NCBI RefSeq assembly: GCF_900102905.1
Contig: NZ_FNFV01000006.1
Location: 58,854-122,853 of the forward strand
Direction of reading: 5' to 3'
DNA: 64,000 bases
DNA from: Meinhardsimonia xiamenensis
GTDB lineage: Bacteria; Pseudomonadota; Alphaproteobacteria; Rhodobacterales; Rhodobacteraceae
Shown: positions 19,742 to 30,575 of the stretch, one piece after another
Position numbering within the stretch: position 1 is the stretch's first letter
How the letters are laid out: every line of letters begins with the position of its first letter
Made by a program: the position numbers and the translations under genes
Notes under the pieces: model-generated
Database searches by the model: none
Seen by the model: the letters and a program-made list of their open reading frames with translations, nothing else
Told to the model about the DNA's origin: nothing

Positions 19742-21826
19742 ATGGAGACGATCATCCTCTTCGCGCCCCTTCTGGGCGCCGTCATCTGCGGCTTCGGCTG
19801 GCGCGTCATCGGCGAGGCCGCCGCGCAATGGACGGCCACGGGCCTTCTTTTCCTCGCCATGATCCTGTCATGGGTCGTGTTCCTCGGCCATGACGGGGTG
19901 AGCGAGCAGGTGCGCCTGTTCCGCTTCATCGAATCGGGCACGCTCGCCACCGACTGGGCGATCCGGCTCGACCGGCTGACCGCGATCATGCTGATCGTGG
20001 TGACCACCGTCTCGGCCTTCGTGCATCTCTACTCCTTCGGGTACATGGCCCACGACGAGAACTTCCGCGAGGGCGAAAGCTACCGGCCGCGCTTCTTTGC
20101 GTATCTGTCCTTCTTCACCTTCGCGATGCTGGCGCTGGTGACCTCGGACAACCTCGTGCAGATGTTCTTCGGCTGGGAGGGCGTGGGCGTTGCCTCCTAT
20201 CTTCTGATCGGCTTCTACTTCCGCAAGCCAAGCGCCAATGCCGCCGCCATGAAGGCCTTCATCGTCAACCGGGTCGGCGACTTCGGCTTCGCGCTCGGCA
20301 TCTTCGCGATCTTCTTTCTGGTCGACTCCATCGACTTCGACGTGATCTTCACCGCCGCGCCCGAGCTTGCCGAGACACGGCTGACCTTCCTCTGGAGCGA
20401 CTGGAACGCGGCCAATCTGGTGGCGTTCCTGCTCTTCATCGGCGCCATGGGCAAGTCGGCGCAGCTCTTCCTGCACACCTGGTTGCCCGACGCGATGGAA
20501 GGCCCCACGCCGGTTTCGGCGCTGATCCATGCCGCGACCATGGTGACGGCGGGGGTGTTCCTCGTCTGCCGGATGTCGCCGCTCTACGAGTTCGCGCCGG
20601 ACGCCAAGACCATCGTGGTGATCATCGGCGCCTCGACGGCCTTCTTTGCCGCCACCGTCGGCCTCGTTCAGAACGACATCAAGCGGGTGATCGCCTATTC
20701 GACCTGCTCGCAGCTTGGCTACATGTTCGTGGCCGCGGGCGTCGGTGTCTATTCGGTGGCGATGTTCCACCTCCTCACCCACGCCTTCTTCAAGGCGCTG
20801 CTCTTCCTTGGCGCGGGCTCGGTCATCCACGGCATGCACCACGAGCAGGACATGCGCCGCTACGGCGGGTTGAGGCACAAGATGCCGCTGACCTTCTGGG
20901 CCATGCTGATCGGCACGCTGGCGATCACCGGCGTCGGCATCCCGCTCACCACCATCGGCTTTGCCGGCTTCCTGTCGAAGGATGCGATCATCGAGAGCGC
21001 CTGGGCCGGAGAGGGCGCGGCCGCCGACTACGCCTTCTGGCTTCTGGTGATCGCGGCGGTCTTCACCTCCTTCTATTCCTGGCGACTGATGTTCCTGACC
21101 TTCTGGGGCGAGCCGCGCGGCGACAGGCACACCCACGAGCACGCCCATGAAAGCCCGCCGATCATGCTCATCCCGCTCGGCGTCCTCAGCCTTGGGGCGA
21201 TCTTCTCGGGCATGGTCTGGTACGGCTCCTTCTTCGGCAAGCATGAGGAGGTGAACGCCTTCTTCGGCATTCCGGCCCATGCCGAGGCGCCGGCCCATGC
21301 CGAGGCCAAGACCGAGACGGGCGCGCATGGCTTGGCCGGGGAGGGCAAGGCCGAGGTCATCGGCTGGCATCCGGGGCAGGGGGCAATCTACATGCACCCC
21401 GACAACCACGTGCTCGACGAGGCCCACCACGCGCCGAAATGGGTGAAGCTCTCGCCCTTCGTCGCCATGTTGCTGGGGCTCTTCACGGCATGGATGTTCT
21501 ACATCCGCCGCCCCGAATGGCCCGCGCGGCTCGCCGAGATCCACCGCCCGCTCTACCTGTTCCTGCTCAACAAGTGGTACTTCGACGAGATCTACGACTT
21601 CGTCTTCGTCCGGCCCGCGCTCTGGCTCGGGGATGTGCTCTGGCGGCGCGGTGACGGCGGGGTGATCGACGGCACGATCAACACCGTGGCGATGCGGTTG
21701 GTGCCCTTCTTCACCGGCCTCGCGGCGCGCGCCCAGTCGGGCTATGTCTTCCACTATGCGTTGGCGATGGTCATCGGGATCACCGCGCTCGTGACCTGGC
21801 TGATGATCGCCGGAGGGACGCACTGA
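19742..21826 (+). CDS. nuoL: NADH-quinone oxidoreductase subunit L
   Basis: NuoL (694 residues, about 16 helices) is the distal antiporter-like proton-pumping subunit with the long lateral helix. [19 protein letters not shown] and [20 protein letters not shown] carry the conserved Glu and Lys/His channel residues. Between the last antiporter helices and the lateral helix is a long His-rich hydrophilic loop (about residues 460-565), longer than in E. coli NuoL and containing a duplicated PAHAEA unit. The stop overlaps the nuoM start by one base. Confidence 0.96.
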   Translation: METIILFAPLLGAVICGFGWRVIGEAAAQWTATGLLFLAMILSWVVFLGHDGVSEQVRLFRFIESGTLATDWAIRLDRLTAIMLIVVTTVSAFVHLYSFGYMAHDENFREGESYRPRFFAYLSFFTFAMLALVTSDNLVQMFFGWEGVGVASYLLIGFYFRKPSANAAAMKAFIVNRVGDFGFALGIFAIFFLVDSIDFDVIFTAAPELAETRLTFLWSDWNAANLVAFLLFIGAMGKSAQLFLHTWLPDAMEGPTPVSALIHAATMVTAGVFLVCRMSPLYEFAPDAKTIVVIIGASTAFFAATVGLVQNDIKRVIAYSTCSQLGYMFVAAGVGVYSVAMFHLLTHAFFKALLFLGAGSVIHGMHHEQDMRRYGGLRHKMPLTFWAMLIGTLAITGVGIPLTTIGFAGFLSKDAIIESAWAGEGAAADYAFWLLVIAAVFTSFYSWRLMFLTFWGEPRGDRHTHEHAHESPPIMLIPLGVLSLGAIFSGMVWYGSFFGKHEEVNAFFGIPAHAEAPAHAEAKTETGAHGLAGEGKAEVIGWHPGQGAIYMHPDNHVLDEAHHAPKWVKLSPFVAMLLGLFTAWMFYIRRPEWPARLAEIHRPLYLFLLNKWYFDEIYDFVFVRPALWLGDVLWRRGDGGVIDGTINTVAMRLVPFFTGLAARAQSGYVFHYALAMVIGITALVTWLMIAGGTH
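21272..21307 (+). repeat. two 18-base tandem repeats within nuoL
   Basis: Unit CCGGCCCATGCCGAGGCG is repeated twice with one difference, encoding PAHAEA twice. It lies in the His-rich hydrophilic loop of NuoL, so in-frame expansion would be tolerated. Confidence 0.7.
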
Positions 21827-23370
21827 TGACCAACCTTCTCTCCATCGTCACCTTCCTGCCGCTGGTGGCGGCGGCGATCCTGGCGCTGTTCCTGCGCGGC
21901 GAGGACGAGGCGGCGCAGCGCAACGCCAAGTGGCTGGCGCTGATCGCCACCACGGCCACCTTCATCGCCTCGCTCTTCCTGCTCGCGGGCTTCGACCCGA
22001 ACGACACCGGCTTTCAGTTCGTGGAGGAGCGCGACTGGATCCTCGGGTTGAAGTACAAGATGGGGGTGGACGGCATCTCCATCCTCTTCGTGCTGCTCAC
22101 CACCTTCCTCATGCCGCTGACCATTGCCGCCTGCTGGGACGTGCGGGTGCGGGTGAAGGAATACATGATCGCCTTCCTCGTGCTCGAGACGCTGATGATC
22201 GGCGTCTTCACCGCGCTCGATCTGGTGCTCTTCTACCTCTTCTTCGAGGGCGGCCTCATTCCGATGTTCCTGATCATCGGCATCTGGGGCGGGAAGGACC
22301 GCATCTATGCCGCCTTCAAGTTCTTCCTCTACACCTTCCTCGGCTCGGTGCTCATGCTGGTGGCGATGATCGCCATGTACATCGATGCGGGCACCACCGA
22401 CATCCCGACGCTCCTCAACCACCAGTTCTCCTCGGACACGCTCTCGGTTCTGGGCTTCCGCGTCATCGGCGGCGTGCAGACGCTGTTGTGGCTCGCCTTC
22501 TTCGCCTCCTTCGCGGTGAAGATGCCGATGTGGCCGGTGCACACCTGGCTGCCGGACGCCCACGTTCAGGCGCCGACCGCCGGCTCGGTGGTGCTGGCCG
22601 CGATCCTCCTGAAGATGGGGGGCTACGGTTTCCTGCGCTTTTCCGTGCCGATGTTCCCCGTGGCCTCGGAGCTTCTGGCGCCGCTGGTCTTGTGGCTCTC
22701 GGCGATCGCGGTGGTCTACACCTCGCTCGTCGCTCTTGCCCAGACCGACATGAAGAAACTCATCGCCTACTCGTCGGTCGCGCATATGGGCTATGTCACG
22801 GCGGGCATCTTCGCCTTCAACGCGCAGGGGCTTGACGGCGCCATCTTCCAGATGCTGAGCCACGGCTTCGTCTCCGGGGCACTTTTCCTGTGCGTGGGCG
22901 TCATCTACGACCGGATGCACACCCGCGAGATCGACGCCTATGGCGGGCTCGTGAACCGGATGCCGGCCTATGCGGCGGTGTTCATGCTGTTCACGATGGC
23001 CAACGTCGGGCTGCCCGGCACCTCGGGCTTCGTGGGCGAGTTCCTGACGCTCATGGGCATCTTCCAGGTCAATACCTGGGTGGCGGCGGTGGCGGCCACG
23101 GGTGTGATCCTCTCGGCGGCCTATGCGCTGTGGCTCTACCGGCGCGTGGTGCTCGGCGACCTGATCAAGGAAAGCCTCAAGGCCATCACCGACATGAATG
23201 CGCGCGAGAAGGCGATCTTCGCGCCGCTCGTGGCGATGACGCTTCTCCTCGGGGTCTATCCGAGCCTCGTCACCGACATCATCGGGCCCTCCACGCAGGC
23301 GCTCGTCAGCCAACATCACACCGCGGTCGGCGGGCCGGAGGCGCCCGCGACCATGTTCGCGCACAACTGA
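21826..23370 (+). CDS. nuoM: NADH-quinone oxidoreductase subunit M
   Basis: NuoM (514 residues, 14 helices) is an antiporter-like proton-pumping subunit. Conserved features include the helix with [20 protein letters not shown] (channel Glu) and the [20 protein letters not shown] segment. It shares one base with nuoL and is followed 13 bases later by nuoN. Confidence 0.96.
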   Translation: MTNLLSIVTFLPLVAAAILALFLRGEDEAAQRNAKWLALIATTATFIASLFLLAGFDPNDTGFQFVEERDWILGLKYKMGVDGISILFVLLTTFLMPLTIAACWDVRVRVKEYMIAFLVLETLMIGVFTALDLVLFYLFFEGGLIPMFLIIGIWGGKDRIYAAFKFFLYTFLGSVLMLVAMIAMYIDAGTTDIPTLLNHQFSSDTLSVLGFRVIGGVQTLLWLAFFASFAVKMPMWPVHTWLPDAHVQAPTAGSVVLAAILLKMGGYGFLRFSVPMFPVASELLAPLVLWLSAIAVVYTSLVALAQTDMKKLIAYSSVAHMGYVTAGIFAFNAQGLDGAIFQMLSHGFVSGALFLCVGVIYDRMHTREIDAYGGLVNRMPAYAAVFMLFTMANVGLPGTSGFVGEFLTLMGIFQVNTWVAAVAATGVILSAAYALWLYRRVVLGDLIKESLKAITDMNAREKAIFAPLVAMTLLLGVYPSLVTDIIGPSTQALVSQHHTAVGGPEAPATMFAHN

Positions 23371-23383
23371 GGATTTGCGGCCG

Positions 23384-24826
23384 ATGACACTTGCCGATTT
23401 CTCGACGCTCCTGCCCGAGATCCTGCTTTCGGTCTTTGCCATGGCGGCGCTGATCTTCGGCGTCTTCACCGGCAAGGACCGCAGCGCGCCGCTCATCCTG
23501 TGGGTGTCGGCGGGGATGCTGGTGCTGGTCGCGATGTGGATCCTGAGCGCCGGCGGCGGCGGGCGCACCGCCTTCGCGGGCATGTTCATCGACGACGCGT
23601 TTGCGCGCTTTGCCAAGGGGGTGACGCTGCTCGCCGCCGCCGCGGTGCTGCTGATGAGCGAGGCCTACATGGAGCGGCGGGGGCTGCTGCGCTTCGAATA
23701 CCCCATCCTCGTGGTGCTCGCCGCGGTGGGGATGATGGTGATGGTCTCGGCCGGAGACCTCATTGCGCTCTACATGGGGCTCGAGCTGCAGTCGCTGGCG
23801 CTTTATGTCGTCGCGGCACTCAGGCGCAACAGCGTGAAATCCACCGAAGCGGGGCTGAAATACTTCGTCCTCGGCGCGCTCTCCTCGGGGCTTTTGCTCT
23901 ACGGCGCCTCGCTTGCCTACGGCTTTGCCGGCACCACCCGCTTTGCCGGGCTGATCGCTGCGGCCGAGGGTGGCGAGATTTCGCTGGGGCTTCTGATCGG
24001 CCTCGTCTTCATCCTCGCCGGGCTTGCCTTCAAGGTCTCGGCCGTGCCCTTTCACATGTGGACGCCCGATGTCTACGAGGGCGCGCCGACGGCGGTGACC
24101 GCCTTCTTCGCCACCGCGCCCAAGATGGCGGCGATGGGGCTCATCGCGCGCGTGCTTTTCGACGCCTTCGGCAGCGTGCCGGGCGACTGGGGCCAGATCC
24201 TCGCGCTTCTCAGTCTTCTGTCGATGTTCCTTGGCGCCATCGCCGCCATCGGCCAGCGCGACATCAAGCGGCTGATGGCCTATTCCTCGATCGCCCACAT
24301 GGGCTACGGGCTGATGGGGCTCGCCGCGGGCACCGCGCTCGGCGTGCAGGCGATGCTTGTCTACATGGCGATCTATGTGACGATGAACGTCGGCACCTTC
24401 GCCTTCATCCTGTCGATGGAGCGCGACGGCAAGCCGGTGACGGACATCGCCTCGCTCAACCTCTATGCGCGCGCCGAGCCGGGGCGGGCGCTGGCGATGC
24501 TGGTGCTTCTGTTCAGCCTTGCCGGCGTGCCGCCGATGCTGGGCTTCTTCGGCAAGTTCTACGTGCTGCAGGCGGCGGTCGATGCGGGGCTGGCCTGGCT
24601 TGCCATTGCCGGGGTGATCGCCAGCGTCATCGGCGCCTTCTACTACCTGCGCATCGTCTATTACATGTACTTTGGTGAAGAGGGGCCGGGGCTTGACCGC
24701 ACCGCCATGCCGGCCATGGCTTGGGCGATGCTGATGATCTCGGCCGCGGCGATGCTTCTTGGCACGATCAACCTCTTCGGGGTTGACGGGCTGGCGGCGG
24801 AGGCGGCGGCCGCGCTGGTCAATTGA
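23384..24826 (+). CDS. nuoN: NADH-quinone oxidoreductase subunit N
   Basis: NuoN (480 residues, about 14 helices) is the third antiporter-like subunit and closes the nuo operon. [19 protein letters not shown] and [20 protein letters not shown] are family signatures. The ATG at 23384 is preferred to a TTG nine bases earlier. Its stop overlaps the birA start by one base (TGATG). Confidence 0.96.
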   Translation: MTLADFSTLLPEILLSVFAMAALIFGVFTGKDRSAPLILWVSAGMLVLVAMWILSAGGGGRTAFAGMFIDDAFARFAKGVTLLAAAAVLLMSEAYMERRGLLRFEYPILVVLAAVGMMVMVSAGDLIALYMGLELQSLALYVVAALRRNSVKSTEAGLKYFVLGALSSGLLLYGASLAYGFAGTTRFAGLIAAAEGGEISLGLLIGLVFILAGLAFKVSAVPFHMWTPDVYEGAPTAVTAFFATAPKMAAMGLIARVLFDAFGSVPGDWGQILALLSLLSMFLGAIAAIGQRDIKRLMAYSSIAHMGYGLMGLAAGTALGVQAMLVYMAIYVTMNVGTFAFILSMERDGKPVTDIASLNLYARAEPGRALAMLVLLFSLAGVPPMLGFFGKFYVLQAAVDAGLAWLAIAGVIASVIGAFYYLRIVYYMYFGEEGPGLDRTAMPAMAWAMLMISAAAMLLGTINLFGVDGLAAEAAAALVN

Positions 24827-25602
24827 TGACGGAGGCTGCGCGCCTTCCGGTACCGCCGCCCTGGCCGCATGGCGTGGACAAGGTGGTGCTCCCCGAGGTG
24901 GACAGCACCATGAGCGAGGCGGCGCGGCGGGCGGCGGTGCTCGACGGGCCGGCATGGATACTCGCCCACCGCCAGACCGCCGCGCGCGGCCGGCGCGGCC
25001 GCGAATGGGTCGAGCCCGCGGGCAATTTCGCCGCCACCTGGGTTGGCCGCCCCCGGATCGCAGCCACGCGGGCCGCCCTTCTCGGCTTCGCCGCCGCGCT
25101 CGCGCTCTGGGAGGTCTGCGCGCTTCTCACGCGCGCCCCCGAGCGCCTCGCGCTGAAATGGCCGAACGACCTGTTGCTTGACGGCGCCAAGCTGTCCGGG
25201 ATCCTGCTGGAGGCCCAGAGCGCGGGCGAGCAGCCGGAGTTTCTGGCCGTCGGCATCGGGGTCAATCTTGCCGCGGCGCCGCCGGTGCAGGCCCTCGAAG
25301 AGGGCGCGCTGCCCGCGATTGCGCTCGAACCGGCCACCGGGGTTCGGGTCACACCCGAAGCGCTGCTTGACCACCTTGCGCCGGCCTTCGCCGGATGGAG
25401 CGCGCGACTTGAGGCGGAAGGCTTCCTGCCGCTGCGCGAGGCGTGGCTTGCCCGCGCCGCGGGGGTGGGCCAGCCAGCCGTGGCGCGCATGCCGCGCGAG
25501 GAGCTGCGCGGCACCATCGAGACGCTTGACGAGGAAGGCCGGCTCATCCTCGCCACGCCCAAGGGCCGGCGGGCGATTGCCGCCGCCGACATCCTGTTCT
25601 GA
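24826..25602 (+). CDS. birA: biotin-[acetyl-CoA-carboxylase] ligase
   Basis: The 258-residue biotin protein ligase attaches biotin to the carrier protein of acetyl-CoA and other carboxylases. It lacks the N-terminal DNA-binding domain of E. coli BirA, so it is a ligase only. RQTAARGRRGREW matches the biotinyl-AMP-binding GRGRRG motif, and LKWPNDLLLDGAKLSGIL is the conserved catalytic segment. It overlaps nuoN by one base, a linkage common in Rhodobacteraceae. Confidence 0.9.
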   Translation: MTEAARLPVPPPWPHGVDKVVLPEVDSTMSEAARRAAVLDGPAWILAHRQTAARGRRGREWVEPAGNFAATWVGRPRIAATRAALLGFAAALALWEVCALLTRAPERLALKWPNDLLLDGAKLSGILLEAQSAGEQPEFLAVGIGVNLAAAPPVQALEEGALPAIALEPATGVRVTPEALLDHLAPAFAGWSARLEAEGFLPLREAWLARAAGVGQPAVARMPREELRGTIETLDEEGRLILATPKGRRAIAAADILF

Positions 25603-25611
25603 GGCCTGCCC

Positions 25612-26385
25612 ATGCTGCTCTGCATCGACTGCGGCAATACCAACACCGTGTTTTCCGTCTGGGACGGCGAGAGGTTTCTCGTCACGCTGCGCACGAGAAC
25701 CGACCACCAGCGCACTGCCGACCAGTATTTCGTCTGGCTCTCCACGCTCCTCGAGCATCACCACATCGCTCTCGACATCACCGGCGTCGCGATCGCCTCG
25801 TCAGTGCCGCGCGTGGTGTGGAACCTGCGGGTCTTCTCCGATCGCTACTTCGGGCTGCGCCCGCTGGTCGTCGGCAAGCCCGACTGCGCGCTGCCGGTGC
25901 CGCCGCGGGTCGATCCGGGCACCGCCGTCGGCCCCGACCGGCTCGCCAATGCCGCCGGCGCCTTCGCCCGCCACGGCGGCGACTGCATGGTGGTCGATTT
26001 CGGCACCGCCACCAACATCGACGTGGTTGCCGAGGACGGCGCCTATGTCGGCGGGGTGATCGCGCCGGGCGTCAACCTCAGCCTCGAGGCGCTGCACATG
26101 GGGGCGGCGGCGCTGCCGCATGTCGATGTCACCCAGCCTGAGCGGGTGATCGGCACCAACACCGTGGCCTGCATCCAGTCGGGCATCTTCTGGGGATATG
26201 TCGGCCTCGTGAAGGAGCTGACGCAAAAGGTGCGCGAGGAATACGGCCGGCCGATGAAGGTGATCGGCACCGGCGGGCTGGCGCCGCTCTTTGCACAGGG
26301 CGAGCCGCTCTTCGACACCATCGAGGATGACCTGACGCTCTACGGCCTCACCGTCATCCACCGTTTCAACGCGGAAGGGAGCTGA
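25612..26385 (+). CDS. coaX: type III pantothenate kinase
   Basis: CoaX (257 residues) catalyses the first step of coenzyme A synthesis and belongs to the ASKHA superfamily. The N-terminal phosphate loop DCGNTNTVFSVWDG, the pantothenate-site DPGTAVGPDRLANA and VDFGTATNIDVV are present. It lies 9 bases after birA and 3 before rnj, so it is probably co-transcribed with both. Confidence 0.92.
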   Translation: MLLCIDCGNTNTVFSVWDGERFLVTLRTRTDHQRTADQYFVWLSTLLEHHHIALDITGVAIASSVPRVVWNLRVFSDRYFGLRPLVVGKPDCALPVPPRVDPGTAVGPDRLANAAGAFARHGGDCMVVDFGTATNIDVVAEDGAYVGGVIAPGVNLSLEALHMGAAALPHVDVTQPERVIGTNTVACIQSGIFWGYVGLVKELTQKVREEYGRPMKVIGTGGLAPLFAQGEPLFDTIEDDLTLYGLTVIHRFNAEGS

Positions 26386-26388
26386 AAC

Positions 26389-28053
26389 ATGACCGACCGC
26401 CTGATCTATCTGCCCCTGGGAGGCGCCGGCGAGATCGGCATGAACGCCTATATCTACGGCTACGGGCCCGAGGGGCAGGAGCGCTTTCTGCTCGTCGATC
26501 TCGGGGTGACGTTTCCCGAGATGGCCGGCACGCCGGGCGTCGATCTCATCATGGCCGACATCGCTTGGCTGCAGGCGCGTGCCGACCGGCTTGAAGGCAT
26601 CGTGGTCACCCACGCCCATGAGGATCACGTCGGCGCGCTCGCGCATCTGTGGCCGCGGCTCAAGGCGCCGGTTTATGCGCGCCCCTTCACCGGCCATATC
26701 GCGCGGATGAAGATGGGCGAAGCGGGGCTTGACCCGGCCAATGTGCACATCGCCGGCAAATATCCCGACCGGGTGGAACTGGGCCCCTTCACGGTGAGCT
26801 TCCTGCCCGTCTCGCACTCGATCCCCGAAAGCTCGGCCCTCGTGATCGAAACGCCCGCAGGCCGCATCATCCACACCGGCGATTTCAAGCTCGACCCGGC
26901 GCCGGTGGTGGGCGAGCCGTGGGATCCCGAGCTTTGGGCGGAGGCGGCGAAGCCCGGCGTGAAGGCGCTGGTGTGCGACTCCACCAATGTCTTCACCGAT
27001 CATCCGGGCCGCAGCGAGTCGACCCTTGCCGAGCCGATCACCGAGCTTGTGCGCGAGGCGAAGGGCATGGTCGTGGCCACCACCTTCGCCTCCAACATCG
27101 CGCGGCTGAAGACGCTTGCCGAAGCGGGCCGCGCCGCGGGCCGCTCGGTGGTGCTTCTGGGCCGGGCGATGCGGCGGATGCTGACGGCGGCCGAGGAGAC
27201 GGGCGTGCTTTCCGACTTTCCCGGCCTCGTCAGCCCCGAGGATGCCGCCGACATCCCGCGCGAGAACCTGATGGTGCTGGCCACCGGCAGCCAGGGCGAG
27301 CGGCGCGCGGCCACCGCCCAGCTCGCCCGCGGCCGCTACATGGGGCTCGAGCTCGCCGAGGGCGATCTGTTCCTGTTCTCGTCAAAGACCATCCCCGGCA
27401 ACGAGCGCGCGGTCATCCGCATTCTCAACGCGCTTTCGGAGATGGGCGTCGATGTGGTGGACGACCAGACCGACCGCTACCACGTCTCGGGCCATGCCAA
27501 CCGCCCCGACCTCGCGACCGTGCACGATCTTGTCAACCCGGAGATGGTGATTCCGATGCATGGCGAGCACCGGCATCTGCGCGCCCATGCCCGGCTCGCC
27601 GAGGAGCGCGGCCGTGCCTCGGCCATCGTGCCGAACGGGACGCTGGTTGACATCACCGGCAGCGCCCCGCGCATCGTCGATCATGTGGAGACGGGGCGCA
27701 CCTATCTCGACGGGGCGGTGCTCATCGGCGCGATGGACGGGGTGGTGCGCGACCGCATCCGCGTCGCCCTCAACGGCCATGTCGCCGTCTCGGTCATCAT
27801 CGACGAGGATGGCGAGCCCCTGGGCGAGCCCTGGGTTTCGATCACGGGGCTTGCCGAGACCGGTCGTTCGCATGCGCCGCTGGCGGACGTGCTCGAGCAT
27901 GACCTCGACCAGGCGCTCAAGCGCGCCGACCCGCGCACCCTGGCCGACGACGACAGGCTCACCGAGGCGCTCACCCGCGCGCTGCGCCAGTCGGCGATGA
28001 ACGAGATCGGCAAGAAGCCCGAGGTGAGCATCATCATCAGCCGGCTGAGCTGA
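26389..28053 (+). CDS. rnj: ribonuclease J
   Basis: RNase J (554 residues) is a metallo-beta-lactamase/beta-CASP nuclease used for rRNA maturation and mRNA decay. The metal motif is H75-A-H77-E-D79-H80. The beta-CASP region contains LATGSQGE, and HVSGHANRPD carries a later metal histidine. The gene ends in a short hairpin shared with convergent xerD. Confidence 0.92.
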   Translation: MTDRLIYLPLGGAGEIGMNAYIYGYGPEGQERFLLVDLGVTFPEMAGTPGVDLIMADIAWLQARADRLEGIVVTHAHEDHVGALAHLWPRLKAPVYARPFTGHIARMKMGEAGLDPANVHIAGKYPDRVELGPFTVSFLPVSHSIPESSALVIETPAGRIIHTGDFKLDPAPVVGEPWDPELWAEAAKPGVKALVCDSTNVFTDHPGRSESTLAEPITELVREAKGMVVATTFASNIARLKTLAEAGRAAGRSVVLLGRAMRRMLTAAEETGVLSDFPGLVSPEDAADIPRENLMVLATGSQGERRAATAQLARGRYMGLELAEGDLFLFSSKTIPGNERAVIRILNALSEMGVDVVDDQTDRYHVSGHANRPDLATVHDLVNPEMVIPMHGEHRHLRAHARLAEERGRASAIVPNGTLVDITGSAPRIVDHVETGRTYLDGAVLIGAMDGVVRDRIRVALNGHVAVSVIIDEDGEPLGEPWVSITGLAETGRSHAPLADVLEHDLDQALKRADPRTLADDDRLTEALTRALRQSAMNEIGKKPEVSIIISRLS

Positions 28054-28067
28054 GGCGGGCACGCCTC
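28052..28067. terminator. short hairpin between convergent rnj and xerD
   Basis: GAGGCG and CGCCTC form a 6-bp stem with a 4-base loop, starting inside the rnj stop codon. It sits in the 24-base gap between convergent genes and could act on both strands. It has no U-tract, so termination may be weak. Confidence 0.4.
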
Positions 28068-28077
28068 GCGCGCGCGC

Positions 28078-29010
28078 CTAATTCTTGGGATTCCGCGCCA
28101 GCGGATGGTGCTCGAGCACGAGCTCCTTCAGCCGCGCCTCGAGCACATGGGTGTAGATCTCGGTGGTCGCGACATCGGCATGGCCGAGCAGCATCTGGAT
28201 GGCGCGCAGATCGGCGCCGTTTTCCAGCAGATGCGTGGCGAAGGCGTGACGCAGCGTGTGGGGAGTGACGCGGGCAGGGGAAATGCCGGCGGCCACCGCG
28301 AGCTCCTTGATCAGCCCGTGAAAGCGGTGGCGCGTCAGATGCCCCGCCTTGCCGCGTGAGGGAAAGAGAAACGGTGAGGGCGGCTTGCCTTCCCGGCGCG
28401 CGGCCTCCTCGCCCGCTTCGCGCAGGGCGAGCCACTCGGCGAGCGCGGCGCGCGCGGGCGGCGAGAGCGGCACCATGCGCTCGCGCCCGCCCTTGCCGCG
28501 GATGAGCAGGAGCCGCGGATCACCGCGCGCGGCGGCCACCGGCAGCCCCACAAGTTCGCTCACCCGCATGCCGGTGGCATAGAGAAGCTCCATCAGGCAG
28601 GCGTTGCGGGCGCGCTCGGCCTCGTTCCTGCCGTGCCGCCGCGCGGCGCCCAGAAGCGCCTCCACCTCGGCCACGCTCAGCGTGCCGGGCAGGCGCTTCT
28701 CCCGTCCAGGGCCCCTGATCTGCAGCGCCGGGTTGTCGGCGCGCAGCCCCTCCTCGAAGGCGAAACGGTAGAGCTGGCGGATTGCCGAGAGGCGGCGGGC
28801 GCGGGTGGCGCGGCTCAGCCCTTCGGCCTCGCAATCGACAAGATAGGCCTCGATGTCGCCGCGCGCGGCATCCTCGAGCCCCAGCCCGCGCCGCTCGAGC
28901 CAGCCGAGGAAGTCGGCGAGATCGCGCGCATAGGCAAGGCGCGTGTTCTCCGCCGCGCCCTGCTCGGCGGCCTGCGCCTCGAGAAAGGCCTCGACCCAGT
29001 AGCGGCTCAT
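28078..29010 (-). CDS. xerD: site-specific tyrosine recombinase XerD
   Basis: The 310-residue tyrosine recombinase resolves chromosome dimers at dif with XerC. The catalytic residues are in place: R149 (ATGMRVSEL), H251 and R254 (HTLRHAFATHLL), H277 (LLGHADVATT) and nucleophile Y286. An N-terminal SAM-like core-binding domain spans about 1-100. XerD is preferred over XerC from overall likeness and from the usual Rhodobacteraceae neighbourhood near aroK. The start overlaps the end of the upstream 522-residue gene by four bases. Confidence 0.88.
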   Translation of the reverse strand: MSRYWVEAFLEAQAAEQGAAENTRLAYARDLADFLGWLERRGLGLEDAARGDIEAYLVDCEAEGLSRATRARRLSAIRQLYRFAFEEGLRADNPALQIRGPGREKRLPGTLSVAEVEALLGAARRHGRNEAERARNACLMELLYATGMRVSELVGLPVAAARGDPRLLLIRGKGGRERMVPLSPPARAALAEWLALREAGEEAARREGKPPSPFLFPSRGKAGHLTRHRFHGLIKELAVAAGISPARVTPHTLRHAFATHLLENGADLRAIQMLLGHADVATTEIYTHVLEARLKELVLEHHPLARNPKN

Positions 29011-30575
29011 CCCCGCCGCTCCAGGATCAGCACCTCGAGCGCGGCCCGCCGCGCCGCCCCCTCAAGCCCCACCGCGCGCAGCGTGGCAAGGCCGTCGGCC
29101 AGCGCCGCCGTGTCGCCATCCGCCCCAGCTTCGACGAGCTGGAGCGCCCGCAGGAGCGCCTCCCCCAGACGGCCGCTTCTGATCAGCCCCTCCAGCCGGG
29201 CCGGCGCCTGTCGCGCCCGAAAGGCCTTGAACACCGCCGTCGCGAAGGGATCGGGGCTTGAAATCGTATCGGGCATCTCGCCGGTTGCGATGGCCGCAAG
29301 CAAGGCGTCGCCCGCCTCCGGCGGGCTGGTGCGGGCGCGGGCGTAACGCTCGTACCGGTCCGACAGCATCCCGAGCGTGAAACGTATCTGCTCCGCCTCG
29401 CCGGAGAGCGGCAGATGTTCGAGCGGAAGCGCGTAGATCTCAGCGAAGACAGGCTCGAGCCCGGCACGCCGCATCTGTGCCCAGGCAGGGGGAAGACTTG
29501 CCTCGATGCGGCCGAGGTCGCGGTCGGTGACCGCCGCATCGAAAACCTGCAGGGCGGCAACGCGATCCCATATGCCGCCCGAGGCGGCAGGGCGGCGCTC
29601 CGTCCACAGGCCCAGAAGCCGGTTGGCGGGCAGGGCTCCGGCGCGCGCCAGCCGCTCGGCGGCCTCGATCTGGGCACGCCAGCCCGCCACGGGGCGCAGA
29701 TCGGCATGCGCATACGCCAGGGGCAGGTTGGCCGTCGGCAGCGGCTCGCCGATCGCCTCGAACAGGCGGAAGATGAGCGGCGTCATGGTCTCGGGCGGGG
29801 CCAGCGGGGGCAGTCCTTCGAAGGCCTCAGGATGCAGAAAACGGGCAAGAAGCGCGTCCTCGTAGACCGAGAGTTCACCCAGTGCCCGCCCGGCCGCGAG
29901 CAGAAGATCGGCCGCCGCCACGTCGCCGGCACGCGCGAGGCAGAAGACGCGCGCGGCAAGGCCCGGCGCCAGCGCCGGAGCGGCGGCGATCTCGGCGCAG
30001 GCGACGTCCTCGGCGCCGGTCAGCAGGGCGGCGTCGAACATCCGGGAAACGAGGGCGCGGTTGCGCGGCCCCGCCCGCATCAGCAGGGCCTGTGCCTGCT
30101 CGACGGCGCCGAACCGCAACAGCGCGTCCACCCGCGCCAGCAGAAGCCGCGTCTCGTGCCCCTCGCCGGCCGGCGGATCCAGCTCGGCGAGAAGGAGCAC
30201 GAAAAGAAGCCGCCGTGCCGCCGGCAGCATGTCTGGGCGGAAGTCGGCCAGACGCCGGGCCAGATCGCCGGCGTCGCTTCTGGCCCACAGATCGCGCGGC
30301 AGCCCCGTGACCGACACCGGGAGCAGCCCGACCGCTTCCGGCGAAGGTTGGGCGATCGGCGTGACCTCGATCTTTCCGCCGGGCAGGTCGGTGCGCGGAA
30401 GGCTCACGCTCTCGGGATCCGGCAGGGCGGAGGCGGGCGGTGCCCCGAGGCCCTGGCTGAGCCAGTCGATGGCCGAGAGCGGCGCCTCCTCGCACGCCGC
30501 GGGCGCAAGGCCCGACGCGCCCAGCGCCATCGTGAGGCCCGCCACGCGAGCGATGATGCGCCGCCTAGTCCACAT
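29007..30575 (-). CDS. hypothetical protein, exported, alpha-helical
   Basis: The 522-residue protein has a basic N-terminus with three arginines, a hydrophobic segment and a probable cleavage site near residue 27 (PAAC). The rest is Ala/Leu/Arg-rich and looks like paired helices of a TPR-like solenoid, with no catalytic motif I can identify. It lies between a 44-residue membrane peptide gene (11-base overlap) and xerD (4-base overlap), so the three form one transcript. Function unknown; the periplasmic location is inferred. Confidence 0.7.
   Translation of the reverse strand: MWTRRRIIARVAGLTMALGASGLAPAACEEAPLSAIDWLSQGLGAPPASALPDPESVSLPRTDLPGGKIEVTPIAQPSPEAVGLLPVSVTGLPRDLWARSDAGDLARRLADFRPDMLPAARRLLFVLLLAELDPPAGEGHETRLLLARVDALLRFGAVEQAQALLMRAGPRNRALVSRMFDAALLTGAEDVACAEIAAAPALAPGLAARVFCLARAGDVAAADLLLAAGRALGELSVYEDALLARFLHPEAFEGLPPLAPPETMTPLIFRLFEAIGEPLPTANLPLAYAHADLRPVAGWRAQIEAAERLARAGALPANRLLGLWTERRPAASGGIWDRVAALQVFDAAVTDRDLGRIEASLPPAWAQMRRAGLEPVFAEIYALPLEHLPLSGEAEQIRFTLGMLSDRYERYARARTSPPEAGDALLAAIATGEMPDTISSPDPFATAVFKAFRARQAPARLEGLIRSGRLGEALLRALQLVEAGADGDTAALADGLATLRAVGLEGAARRAALEVLILERRG

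Noticed and set aside
19868..21823. Reverse-strand open frame of 651 codons over nuoL
   Set aside because: Antisense shadow of a highly conserved complex I subunit gene.
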